Assembly (NCBI GenBank): GCA_032690845.1
Contig: CM064426.1
Span: forward strand, 46,888,508-46,952,507
DNA: 64,000 bases
Reading direction: 5' to 3'
Source: Eleusine coracana subsp. coracana
Taxonomy: Eukaryota > Streptophyta > Magnoliopsida > Poales > Poaceae
Below the pieces are notes generated by a model. The model did no database searches. It had not been told where the DNA came from and saw only the letters and a list, made by a program, of their open reading frames with translations. Positions 1 through 11,200 of this stretch are shown piece after piece. Position 1 is the stretch's first letter, and every line of letters begins with the position of its first letter. The translations under genes and the position numbers were made by a program.

Positions 1-1997
1 AGTATTGGCTTAGCCAGACATCACCCAGTCGTTCGACGTATATTGTGATGCATCTGGGACACGTTTTGGATGCGTGCTTATGCAAGATGGTCATGTCATT
101 GCCTATGCATCTCGACAACTGCGGAAGCACGAAGAGCACTATCCTACTCATAATGTGGAACTAACTGCCATTGTCCTTGCACTAAAAATCTAGAGGCATT
201 ACTTGCTCGGTAATTTAGTGCACATCTATATAGATCATAAGAGCTTAAAGTACATATTTACTCAGACTTATCTGAACATGAGACAACGTCGATGGCTAGA
301 ATTAATTAAGGACTATAATCTAGAGATTCATTATCACCCAGGCAAGGCTAATGTGATCGCTGACGCTCTGAGTCGAAAGATACACTGCAATAATCTAGTG
401 ATAGACCGCAGCATTGAAGCGAGTACCACAGAACCCAGCCTACATATATTGGCTGTCCTAGTGATCAGCAATCTCAGTATTCATTCCACCATACGTGATG
501 AGGTCATTGCTGCATAGAAAAGAGACGTTGGAATGAAGTACATTCGGGAGAACATTTAGAGTGGCAAGGCAAAATGTTGCACACAAGATTCGGATGGTAC
601 TCTGTGGTTCAAAAACCATCTAGTAGTACCCAAGGATTTTGAGCTTTGTCGCAAAATCTTGGATCAAGCACATCACTCTAAGTATTCCATTCATCCTGGA
701 AGTAACAAGATGTACCAGGATCTGAAGAAGAATTTCTGGTGGACCAGAATGAAGCGAGAAGTTGCTCGATATGTCATGGAGTGCGATACCTGTTAGGAGA
801 GTTAAGGCCGACCATTTGAAACAGGCCGGACTACTTCAGCCATTGAGTATCCCCGCCTGGAAATGGGAAGACATCAGCATGGATTTTATTGTTGGCCTCC
901 CTCTCACATCTCAGAAGCATGATTCGATTTGGGTCATTGTTGACAAACTCACAAAACCTATTCACTTTTTACCAGTCAATACCAGATACAGCGTACAGCA
1001 GTATGCAGAACTATACATAGCAAGAATTCTATGTCTCCATGGATTACCCAAGACCATTGTTACAGATCGTGGCTCGCAGTTTGTTGCTCGTTTCTTGGAA
1101 CAACTGCATGCATCTCTGGGTACTAAGTTGATTTGAAGTTCTGCTTATCATGCCGCTACTGATGGACAAACTGAGCGTGTCAACCAAATCTTGGAAGATA
1201 TGCTTAGAGCATGTGCCTTAACACATGGTGGTAACTGGGATGAGTATTTACCATATGTAGAATTCTCATACAACAACAGTTACCAAGAGAGTGTAAAAAT
1301 GTCCCCTTTTGAAGCACTCTACGGTCGGAGTTGTAGAACACCATTGAATTGGTCTGAATCTGGAGAAAGAGTAACTTTTGGTCCTAACCTCGTCAAGGAT
1401 GCAGAAGAAAAGGTTCAGACAATTCAAGCAAATTTCAAGACTGCTAAATGTCATCAAGAAAAGTATGCAAACCAACGACGTAGGCCATTGTTTTTCAACA
1501 AGGATGATTTTGTCTATCTCCGAGTGTCATCAATGAAGGGCATTCAGCGTTTTGGAATCAAAGGAAAATTAGCACCCCGCTATATTGGCCCATTTAAAAT
1601 CTTGGAAAGGTGTGGACAAGTCGCCTACAAGCTGGAGTTACCACCAAATCTATCTGGAGTACATAGCATGTTTCATGTTTCACAACTGAAACGGTGTCTC
1701 AAACCTCCAATTGATGTTGTCTTGGAAGAGTACGATCATCTTCAACCAGACCTCACATATTCCAAGTACCCAATAAAAATCCTTGATGAAAAAGAACGCA
1801 CAACCCATAATAGAACCCTCAAATTTTATAAAGTGCAATGGAGTAATCACTCAGAATATGAATCCACCTGGGAATCAAAAACATTTTTGAGTACTCATTA
1901 TCCGGAATTCTGGTCTTCATTCACAGGTAAATTTTTGCCCCTCTCTAGTCTGCCTTGTTCTTAATCTCAGGACGAGATTTCTTAAAGGAGGGATGAC
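1..1997 (+). pseudogene. 3' end of Ty3/gypsy chromovirus pol (RNase H, integrase, chromodomain-like tail)
   Basis: Translated pieces give, in order: the RT/RNase H join (YCDASG, then [11 protein letters not shown] near 235), the RNase H end ([14 protein letters not shown] near 335-380), an H2C2 integrase zinc finger (HHSKYSIHPGS near 675, then CDTC near 785), and an integrase core with SMDFIVGLP, TDRGSQF and TDGQTERVNQ, so all three acidic core residues are present. A chromodomain-like end (LKFYKVQWSNHS, ESTWES) lies at about 1815-1880. Integrase would insert element cDNA, and the chromodomain is known in this clade to bias targeting. The reading is broken by in-frame stops near 12, 191, 516, 558 and 1135, so it is dead. 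The purine tract just before 1998 (cttaaaggaggga) is the polypurine tract that primes plus-strand synthesis. The upstream part of the element lies outside the window. It is homologous to 27946-29923. Confidence 0.93.
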
Positions 1998-3325
1998 TGT
2001 GACACCCAGGTGTCTCTTTTCTTGCTTAAGCACAAATTGCAACAATTTTTGAGCTCAAGTAAGGAGCATAAAATAATAGGGACAAGTTAAAAATGGAATT
2101 TCCTCAAAGCTAAACTAAAACCCAACAAACAAAAACTTTGAAGCAAATTAAATCATAGGCCAAATAATTACATCAGAATTACCAAAATAATAAAATAGAA
2201 TTTTGGGCCAAAAACCAGAACTTTATTCCATTAAGAAATCAATCAATTGAATGGTTTAAACCCAGAAATGATTTAACTTTAATTAATTCTTCTAACTAAA
2301 TTATTTCCTTTCTGTCCAATTAGATTTCACTAATAAATTCCCCATTTGTGGAAAAGCCCAATTATCAAATTTTAGCTTAATTGGACTTAAGTATTTTAAT
2401 CAATTAAAATAGAACTAGGGACTTGTTTGCAAACTATTTGAAAACTTGAGGACCCCTCTGCAAAAACTCCCATCGTCTTCCTCCCGTCACGCGCGCCCGC
2501 ACGAATCGGCCACCCGCGCGCGCCTGCGCGATTCTCTGCCGCCGCTGCTACCTCGGAACTCGCCACCGCACTCCCGCGCGCTCTCACTCGTCGCCGTCAC
2601 GTCGTCACTGCCGCCAGCCGCTAGCTGCCACCAACGTGCATTTGTTTCCTTTTGCCCAAGGATGTCGTGCCCTCTGTTCCCGGACAAAGCCGATTCCCGC
2701 CGCGCTCGCCCTGCCGCTTTGGGTTGCGGAGCCACATCCGCCGTTGAAGCGTCGCATCGCCGCGCCCATCCAGCTATCCCCTCCTCCGCGGCACACTGCA
2801 AGGCAACACTCCACCGAGTTGCTTTCGCCCCTGCCCGGTGCCGCCATGGCCAGTGGCCAAGCTCCCTGATTCACGGCCCCCGACCGCTCCCCGTCGCCCG
2901 ATAGCCTCAGAACCCGCGCGCGCACCCGTGCAGGCTCTCCTCGCCGCTAGCTGCTGAGAACCCGGTCTCTTTTGCCTCTTCCCAATGCCCCGCTGCCCCG
3001 CCGCGTCACTTTGCCCCGCCACTACTCTCTCGATTCCCAGCCACCAGCAGCTTCTTCTACGCCCACCCGCCTAAACCCCGCGCGTGATCCCTCCGTCCCC
3101 TCAGCCTGCTCCCTTCCGCGCCGCACGCTGCTACCCGACGCGAGAACAAGTCACTTTCCCCTCTGCCACGCTCTGCCCAAAAGCGCTGCACCCATGCCTT
3201 GCTTCGTGTTTTCCCGCGCCACTGCTGCACCCGGCCACGCGACCGCGCGTGCACATCCCTTTGTGACCGAGGCCACCGTGAAGCCTTCTGCGACTCCCCG
3301 TGAATCCCTACCCAGCCCTCTCGGC

Positions 3326-3333
3326 CTATAAAA
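3326..3333 (+). promoter_or_regulatory. Putative LTR TATA box
   Basis: CTATAAAA lies in the GC-rich LTR core and is followed after about 25-35 bp by a pyrimidine-rich stretch suited to a start site. The same motif is at 31251-31258 in the right LTR. It would mark the U3/R boundary; no transcript evidence is available from the sequence. Confidence 0.6.
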
Positions 3334-4860
3334 CTCCTCCCCCGCTGCTCTTCTTCCGTGTTCACTGCCCCGCCATTGCCAAGCACGAGCTCGAGCTCGA
3401 TTCCCGGCCACTCCCTCACTCTCGAGCCAAACCAAGAACACCAACGCACGCGCCTGCTTTCCCGCTGCACATCCACCCCATGGCTCGCACAACCTTCTGG
3501 TGAAGCTCGGCCAACGGAGAATCTCCGGACTCTGCTCCCCGTCGGCCGCCGTCGATGCAATCTGGAATTCCGATGATTCTGGTGAGCCCTGTCTCCCCTC
3601 TCCTCTTTGTAGCAAATTGCAAACTCCTCGCGATCAATTCTGACCGCTCGTTGCCTTGATTTCTTGCACAAGGACGCCAACGTACACTTTCCCCCGCCGA
3701 CCCCTTCTGCGCCCCCGTGGTCTATTTGCTGCTCTGAGCCCACTTCGCGATGTCGCCGTACCTCTACCTCCCGCCGTCGCTCGTCATCGACCCATCTCCG
3801 GTGAGTTTCCGATTTCGCGAATCCCCCTAGCCTCCCCGCCTCGCCGCGCGCATCATTTCCCCTCTCCCGCGGTGAGCTTTCGGCCACCCTAGTGCCTTGT
3901 GGTGAGCGCTCTGGTCGTGCGCCGCCTCTCTCCGGCGACCCCCCCCCCCACCCCCACTGGCATTTAAAGCTGGCTCCTATGTGGCCCGACGTGGCGCTGA
4001 TGTGTCGCCATGTAGCTACTGACCTGGCCCAGCGTGGCATTGTTTAAAACAGAAATACCAGAAAAATTTATGAAAAACTGCTGAAACTTCAAAAATGTGT
4101 AGTAAAATCATTTTAAGTCCAAATGACCTGAAACCAATATTGTTAGCTTCATTTTGAGGTGCTTTATTTTAGTAAATTAATAACCAGCTGTCTCTGATAA
4201 TATATTTTAGTTAATTAAATAACTTGTGTCAACACTAAATTAATCCTTATTAATTGTGTGAAAGAAATTTAATTCCAGTCTTTTGCATGTACTGTTAATT
4301 CATACTAATACATCACCATGATTTTGGTTAAGTTAAATCTGTAGTATTTCATACTCTATTAATTAAGTAATGCTTTAACTTGAATAAATGTTAGTAAATA
4401 AAATAATACAATCCAGAGGCTATAACTTGGTGAAAATGCAATTCATATATGTCTCTGTACCTGATAAATCACTAAAGTCCAGGATCATTTGGTTTCTATT
4501 TCAATTGTTTAATTTTTCTCAAAAGCTATAACAACCCTGATTAAATGATTCACACACATTTTTCTCAAAAGCATATGGCTTCGAGAACTTGTTAATAAGG
4601 TTGTTAGCATCAAAACACTAATGCAATATGCATTCATCATTTCATTGCATTTATCATGTCATTGTATGTAACGGTGTTTCAACACTAGCATTAAACCCTT
4701 GTTCATCAATAGGTAACGACACTCAGGAGCAGGAGCCCGACGTCCAGCAGGACCAAGAGCCTGAAGAGCAAGAGACTGTAGTTGCTAACACTTGCGTGAA
4801 TCCAGGCAAGCCCCGGTTTGCATTAGCCTCTTTACAAAGTTTTGCTAGTTTATATCACTA

Positions 4861-5506
4861 CTAGCAAAATACCCGTGCATTGCCACGGGGCTTTGTTAAA
4901 AAAATTTATGGTTAGAATATTTTTCATAACTGTAAATGATTTTTAATTAATAAATTTTTTTTGGTCTGAGTATTTGCTCTATTTTTATTTTGCTTTACCT
5001 TTGAATATTTATTATAATAATTTTGGAGTGAGTTATTATTGGAATTCTTGTTATTAGTTTCCATTCAAAACATGATGTAAATCATAAAGCAATAGATAAT
5101 TAATTATTATTAGTATGAAATATTAAATTGAAATTGGAGTCCAATTCAACAAAGGATTAAAAAATAGTTAAAGAAACGACTCAAACTGATTGGTGAATCA
5201 TTGTAGGATACAAACTGAATATGACAATGTTACGGATACATCTGGACACGAAAAAAGTGGTCTAGACGACCTCACCTCAATTAATATATTGTAGAGAAGC
5301 AATAGATGATTAATTGTTGTTAGTATGAAATATCAAATTGAAATCGGAGTCCAATTTAACAAAGGATTAGAAAATGGTTCAAACATGACTCAAACTGATT
5401 GGTGAATCATTGTAGGATACAAACTAAATACAACAATGTTACGGACACATCTGGACACAAAAAAAGTGATCTAGACGATCTCACCTAAATTAATAAGTGG
5501 TATAGA
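4861..5506 (-). mobile_element. Non-autonomous Helitron (646 bp) inside the gypsy LTR
   Basis: On the minus strand the element starts TCTATACCAC and ends with a GC hairpin (stem CCGTG/CACGG, near 4871-4890), a short AT spacer and CTAG followed by a host T. These are the hallmarks of Helitron ends: 5' TC, subterminal hairpin, 3' CTRR. There is no target duplication. The related solo LTR at 41313-45198 lacks it, and removing 4861-5506 restores a continuous LTR sequence (cacta/ctagtg). It has no coding capacity. Internally it holds two degenerate tandem units of about 210 bp (about 5087-5295 and 5298-5505). Confidence 0.85.
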
Positions 5507-6430
5507 CTAGTGTCTATGTTTATTTATGCATTAGGTCATAGGAGTTGCTTGAAACCCACCTTGCATGTTACCCCAAATGACCTATGCTATTGTTATTAGA
5601 ACCTTGGTAGGCTCGGTACTAAACTGCTATGCTTAGCAATTAATAGTTTCGGTAGAAATTATTACTATGAAATAAATTGATCACTCAAATTGAACTTATA
5701 AACGAAGTTTACTATTGATATATGGCCGGGTAGGGATTGTGCATGTGTAGGTTTGCAGCAACACATGGGTGTTGGCTGTGGTAGCCCTGTCTTGCCCACC
5801 CTAGGACCCGTCCGTGGTCGGCCCCTTGATCAAGTTTTGAACAGTACCGAATGCATGCTAGTTTCATGGGCACTAGAAAACCGATGTAGCATTAAAGGCC
5901 GCTTATATCAAGGACGGTTAAAGTGCGTTGGTCTTAGGACCCCTCGGCTGCTGGAGTGGGCGGTCCCTACCATGAAGTACTGCTGGCAGGACGGCATGCC
6001 CACTCGACGTCACCACACCCGGGCCTAGATGTGGGTGGTTTTTCTTGTGAAAGGTTGCCATATACGACCTTAATTGGTGCGTATGTGTCGTGTTATTCGG
6101 GTTTTCCTAGCTGGTGTAAATCAATTGCAATTGCTATCCATCGCAGTAATGAGTATCGCTTGTTCACCGCGCCAATCATGTAGTTGCACATGATATCATG
6201 GATATGGATTTGTATTGGTTATTACTGATATATTTTATTGCTCTATTGTTGTACTTATTTTATGTATTGTTTTATAATCTTATTGTTGCAACTAAAGTTA
6301 TATTTCAGCTCAACCCATTTAATCTGAAAATAAAACTTGATAGAACTAATAGGTTGCTTAGTGCGAGTCCTTTTAAACAAGCCACCTATTAGAGCCATTG
6401 CATGTCTAGGTTTTTGATGGGTAAGTCTTG

Positions 6431-6528
6431 CTGAGTAATTAGTACTCAGGCTTTATGCTTATGTTGTTTTCAGGTACTGAAGGGATAGAATTGCCTGTAG
6501 ATGTGTTGCCGTGGGACGTGCAAGTCCC
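6431..6528 (+). promoter_or_regulatory. Conserved hairpin pair near the LTR 3' end
   Basis: Hairpin 1 (6431-6449) has stem CTGAGTA/TACTCAG with a 5-nt loop. Hairpin 2 (6513-6528) has stem GGGAC/GTCCC. Equivalent hairpins with changed but still complementary stems occur in the minus-strand element LTR, the solo LTR and, for hairpin 1, the third gypsy LTR. They probably act in the RNA (R-U5 side). Role unknown. Confidence 0.55.
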
Positions 6529-6809
6529 TGAGGGTTGGACTGCCCACAAGGAGTCTGACCTGCCGCCGTAGTGATTGTGAGTGCTGCTAGGGTGTTGATT
6601 CTTCGGGCATGAATCATCACCATGCTGTATCGTCGAGCTCGTAGATCTTATCGTTATTTCGTTTCCACTGTTTTTCAAGAATATCATGAACTTGTAATTC
6701 CGCTGCACTTGATATAAAAATTAAACTTAAATGGGATCATTGTTGTATTATCAAGTGTCTGTGTTATCAGCACCTTCGGGACCTCGATCCTCCGGGAAGG
6801 GGCGCCTCA

Positions 6810-7088
6810 GGAATACATGCAACTCTCCAATCAGTGACATTTGAAATTCCTTTGCCATCATCTCCCGAAATTCTTCATTGAACTTCTCATTGGTTGACCC
6901 ATAGATGATATCATCCACATAGATTTGGCACACAAAGAGATCCTTCTCAACATGCCTCGTGAACAAGGTGCTATCAAAGCTTCCAATGGTGAATCCATTT
7001 TTGAGTAGGAAGTTCCTCAAATGTTCATACCATGCCCTAGGTGCTTGCTTGAGGCCATAGCGAGCTTTCTTCAATTTGTATACATGTC
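6810..7088 (-). pseudogene. Ty1/copia reverse transcriptase fragment (duplicated flank)
   Basis: The minus strand encodes a piece of copia [22 protein letters not shown], then the catalytic YVDD ([11 protein letters not shown]), ending [11 protein letters not shown]. It corresponds base for base in length (279 bp) to 34846-35124 at the other end of the duplicated block, where it continues into a larger copia element. Here it stops abruptly at 7088 and joins an LTR tail. It is best explained as flanking DNA carried along by a tandem duplication. Confidence 0.88.
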
Positions 7089-7313
7089 GCTGCTAGGGTG
7101 TTGATTCTTCGGGCATGAATCATCACCATGTTGTATCGTCGAGCTTCTAGATCTTATCGTTATTTCGTCCACTATTTTTTGAAAATATCATGAACTTGTA
7201 ATTCCACTGCACTTGATGTAAAAATTAAACTTAAATGGGATCATTGTTGTATTATCAAGTGTTTGTGTTATCAGCACCTTCGGAACCTCGATCCTCTGAA
7301 AAGGGGCGCCTTA
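7089..7313 (+). repeat. Truncated 5' LTR tail of the second plus-strand gypsy unit
   Basis: This stretch repeats the last 227 bp of the LTR (from 6583 on: gctgctagggtgttg ... aaggggcgcc) and is followed two bases later by a tRNA-primed binding site. It is therefore the surviving end of the 5' LTR of the unit whose internal part resumes at 24659. Confidence 0.85.
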
Positions 7314-7315
7314 GC

Positions 7316-7327
7316 TGGTATCAGAGC
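7316..7327 (+). other. Primer binding site, plus-strand gypsy unit
   Basis: TGGTATCAGAGC is complementary to the 3' end of initiator methionine tRNA, the usual minus-strand primer of plant LTR retrotransposons. It lies 2 nt after the LTR tail, marking the start of the internal region on the plus strand. Confidence 0.9.
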
Positions 7328-7432
7328 CGTGGTCCATGATAATACAACAATTAAAACGTATTTCAAAAAAACTACGATGTTACGTGTGAGGATACGTTAG
7401 TATTGCTCCTAGTAGTTATTAGGGTTGGTAAC
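7328..7432 (+). other. Start of plus-unit leader, interrupted
   Basis: Untranslated leader of the plus-strand gypsy unit. Its last bases (gaggatacgttagta ... ggttggtaac) and the sequence resuming at 24659 (gtgacaatgctaacg ... gagttggc) are together the plus-strand counterpart of the minus-element leader at about 18360-18440. This shows the leader was split by the insertion at 7433-24658. Confidence 0.8.
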
Positions 7433-10400
7433 TATCACAGCCCCCTTGGACCGAAGTTCCCGAGGTGCTGATTAAGCAGATACAAGATAATACAACAACA
7501 GACCAAGTTCAAATTACGTAAAAAGAGTGTTATTTATTATACATCAGAGTTAAGTACTTAAGTGCAGCAGAAATATTACAAAGTTCAGTTTTAAAAGCAG
7601 CGGAAGATAACGTGATTAAACGTCTACAATTTACAACTTGACGATAGTAGCAAGTGTGATAAATTCGAGCCCATATGAATTATCACCTAGCATCACACAA
7701 CAACAGCGGCTACTCAGTCTCCCAATGGGCAGACCATCCCTCAGGGATAGACATATCCCAAGGAAGAACACCCATAGGTAGATCATAAGCATCAATGTTA
7801 TTAGCTAAAATAAGGAAAACAACATGGCAAAGCCTGAGCTACTAAGCTCAACAAGTCTTACCCGACAAGTAATTAAATCTGGACATGCAAAGGCTCAGAG
7901 ATGGATAATAGTAAATTTAGTGAACATTCTAATAACTATAATAGTGTAAGATAACTTGCAAGTCAAAGTAATAAGTATAGTAAACAATCTGAAAAAAAAT
8001 TTAATTAAGTAACAAAGAACTTCAGTTCAGATTTACTAAAATTCGATATTCTTCATCCCAACATTCCATTAATTATTATTAGTGAGGTTCTTAAGCTATG
8101 ATGTGACGCAGTGAACAAGCGGTACTCATTACTGTGAGGGACAACGACTGCAATCGTTTTACACCAGCTGGGAAAACCCAAAGTACACAGCATACGCATC
8201 ATTTAAGAACACGTATGACAACTTTTCGCAAAGTCATAATACATGTCAATCCGAATCTAAAAGTCCCGAGTGGGCAGCCATTCCACGGTAACGTCGGGAA
8301 TCTGTCCACTCCTGCTAGGTCACATGACCAAGAATTTTAAGTTATCGTCCAACCATGCATATGACAATGCTACATCCGTTCACTAGTTCCCATATACTAG
8401 CATGCATTCGGTATAGTTCAATACTTGCTCAACAGGGCCGACAACAGACGGGTCCTAGGTCGACACAGACAGGGCTACAGCCTTGCAAGCCATATCCTCT
8501 AAAGCCACATGATCTTTGCCCTTTCACCTACGGGGCCTGTCCATGTCTCAAATTTTAGTTGCTGACCCAAACGGACTGCCACCTTGCGAGACAAAAACCA
8601 CCACAGGTACTTTGCCTTCGCCCTTTCCCATACAGACCCGTTTAGTCCAAATTTTATTATTCTTACTTCACATTATCACTATCATTATGTTACTAATATT
8701 TCAAGTACCATAATAGTTCCCATACTACATCTAAGCATAATAATTCCTCTATTAACTACCGGTACCTGTATACCATGTCTAAAATAAGATACGATATTTC
8801 CAGGAAATGCAGGTGGGTTTTCATCCAACTTCTAAACTTAATGCACAAATAACCTATGCATATCTAGCAATTTAATAACCTATGGGAATGTTCCGGGGCT
8901 TGCCTTGGGCTACAACCACGGAGTTAGCACTGAAGTTAGGATCTTCTTGTGCCGAGAAATCCGAGGTGAATGCATAGATAATGCAACAAAATGTGATGCA
9001 CATGAAGAATGAGCATAACAGTAAAATTTGTTACTCAACATTGTTCTCGAAGCCATATGCTTCAGAGCTAGCAAGTCTAAAATAGGAAATTACACATAAA
9101 GTTTTCGTATTGCATTTAGATATGGTTATTTAAATATTACATGAAATTAATTCATTTAGTAACATAAAAATATGCTACTGGACATGAGTGATCCACAGGT
9201 GATTGATATATGTATGATTAGCAAATTTGCCAAGTTTGATTAATATATAATGAGCCATTAATTAATAATACATTTAGCAAGATATAAGAGTAAATAAAAT
9301 CTAGTAAAATGTGAACAGCAGATAAATTCCTACAAAAATTCATGGTGATGCATTATGACAAGAATGGTTTTTGTGTACAAGCATAAACTCTAAATGTCTA
9401 CAGAAATCATTATAATGCATTTCCAAGCATTTCAAGGATAAAATCATATTTAATTTCGTGTCCAGAAACTAGGGTCATCAATTTATCATACAAACTAAGC
9501 AGGTCAAGGGAAAACCAGAACAATTTAATTTACTATTTTATCCAATCTACAACTAAAGATATGAATTTATTAAGCTTTAAACTAATTAATTAATACATCA
9601 AAACTTTTCATATAAAACATGCAAAGTAACATGTTAAATGCATAGTACTCATCACAAGGAATCCAACAAAATTTATTTTGCAATTTTTGGAGCTATAAAT
9701 CTCCAGATATGGATTTTACAAGATTAAAGCATTTTCTAGATTTTTATTTAAACTTCGAAGTAATTACGAAAATACCATCAGTTCATTTTTGAACTGAACC
9801 GAGCGCGCGCTCGCGCTCGCGCGGTGGCGCGGCTGCCGGAGCAGCTTGGGAACTCGTCGCCAGGCTCTAGAGTCACCGGAGTTTGACTCCGTGCTCACCC
9901 AAGCGTAGAGCACGACACGGGGAGCGCGCTGGCGGGGTTCGTGAGGCGAGATGCTCACCGGAGATACGTCGACGTCGAGCGGTGGCGGAACAGAGAAGAT
10001 CGGCGACGGCTCGAGCTCGATGTGAGGGTTGAGGAGAGAGGCGGAGTGGTCGGAGAGCACCAGTGGACTCCGGCGAAGGTCGACGGACTCACCGAGGCGA
10101 CGGAGAAGAGCCGGATGAAGCTGTCACCATGGAGCTCCTATGGTCGCCGACGGCGGCGGAAGGGGAAAAGTGGAATGGCGATGACCTCAAGGCAAAAATA
10201 GAAACCAGATCAAGACAAGGACGTGCGTCAAAGAGTTGCGCATCAACGAGAAGAGAAATGAACCCATCAAACTCACCAGTGAAGAAGAATTTCAAGAAGT
10301 TATGTACTGATCGCCATGAACAGGGAGCTCAATTTTTCTTCAAATCCTCCTTAACCATGAAATGGATTGCAGCAAAGTTTGTTCTGGAGATTCTTTGACT

Positions 10401-11186
10401 CAAGACGCCTCCATCTTGGTCATGAGCTTGGGCTTAGATGAGTTAGCGCGGCGCTGAGCTGAGCTCCAGAGGGTAACAGCAATGGCAACCGGGAGGAGAA
10501 GAAAACAAGGCCAGAGAAGGGGTTTTGCATGGAGGAGCCGAGGCAAAGACGGAGGGGCCGAGGAGGAGAGCCGGGCGGAGGATCGAGGCGGCGGTTTTGA
10601 CCCCTGGGTTCGGCAGAGGAGTGGTGACACGAGGGAGGTGGCGTGTCGACGTGCATGGCGTCGAGTGCCAGCGAGAGAGAGAAGGGAAAGAGAGAGAGAG
10701 ACTAACGATTGGGTCCCACTGGAAGGTTTTAACAATTTCCAGAATTTAACTCGGCCACAATTTCAAAAATTGATTTAAAATAGTCCCAAACTCCAAATTG
10801 ACTTGGAAAAATTTGTACAAAAAGTTTGAAATGTGTAGGTCACAATGTGACAGGTGTCCAGTTTCAAAATCAAAGGTTTGAATTTGCCAAATATTTGAAT
10901 ATGAACAAAAGTCAAACTTCTAGGAATTTAATTGGGTATTTCCTTTTTGAATAAAATTCTGAGAAAATTCCTAAAATTCTTTTATGACAAACCCTATCAC
11001 ATAGATTTTTGGCAGCACTAGGCTGTATGCCAAATTTAAAAGTTGCTTCATAACATAACCATACTTGGGTTTAAATTCAAATTCAATTAAATTTGAAATG
11101 CAACCAAAATTGAATTATGACTTGATGAATCACAACTAGGTGCAATTTATGTGATCAAAAGAATGTAGTGACACTGGGGTGTCACA
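7433..11186 (-). repeat. 3' LTR of the minus-strand gypsy element (3,754 bp)
   Basis: Bounded on the minus strand by TGTGACACCCC next to the polypurine tract and by ...GGGGGCTGTGATA. It is colinear with the 5' LTR at 18510-24658 once the nested insertion there is removed. The GC-rich core is about 9780-10700; long frames in it are not genes. It contains the conserved LTR hairpins (GGGATA/TATCCC at 7744-7759; TGAGCT/AGCTCA at 7835-7850). Compared with the 5' LTR it lacks about 66 bp, at the site where the 5' LTR has two GAGG repeats. Confidence 0.9.
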
Positions 11187-11200
11187 GCCCTCCCTCCTCA
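11187..11200 (-). other. Polypurine tract, minus-strand gypsy
   Basis: The minus strand reads TGAGGAGGGAGGGC immediately before the LTR start TGTGACACC. This is the position and composition expected of the plus-strand primer. Confidence 0.85.

Larger units (their letters stand above)
1998..6809 (+). repeat. Ty3/gypsy LTR (left copy, about 4.8 kb)
   Basis: The LTR begins TGTGACACCC directly after the polypurine tract and ends ...GGGGCGCCTCA. It matches 29924-34845 over its full length at a few percent divergence, and shares its architecture and terminal motifs with the solo LTR at 41313-45198. It has an AT-rich 5' part, a very GC-rich core at about 2450-3960 and an AT-rich 3' part. Many long open frames in the GC-rich core are compositional artefacts. 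A 646-bp Helitron sits at 4861-5506. Two short hairpins near the 3' end are described separately. The far end is followed by copia RT sequence instead of a PBS. Confidence 0.9.

Noticed and set aside
2446..3892. Series of plus-strand frames in the left LTR core
   Set aside because: Pro/Ala/Arg-rich low-complexity products caused by high GC. The homologous 30372-31717 frames differ in length and phase.
3057..4040. 327-codon minus-strand open frame
   Set aside because: Lies in the GC-rich LTR core, overlaps many frames on both strands, Arg/Gly/Glu-rich without domains, and is not preserved as one frame in the right LTR copy. It is a composition artefact.
6198..6392. Small hydrophobic frame in the LTR (copy at 34234-34428)
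   Set aside because: AT-rich LTR 3' part. It is conserved only because the LTRs are duplicates, and the hydrophobic composition is expected from T-rich DNA.
6421..6473. Intron between GTAAGT (6421) and TTTTCAG (6473) in the LTR
   Set aside because: At 53 nt it is below the usual plant minimum, and the donor is not kept in the third LTR. A longer intron from this donor cannot be excluded.
10089..10778. Frames in both minus-element LTR cores (also 23182-24230)
   Set aside because: Repeated in both LTRs because the LTRs are copies of one another. Products are basic and low complexity with no conserved start or domain.
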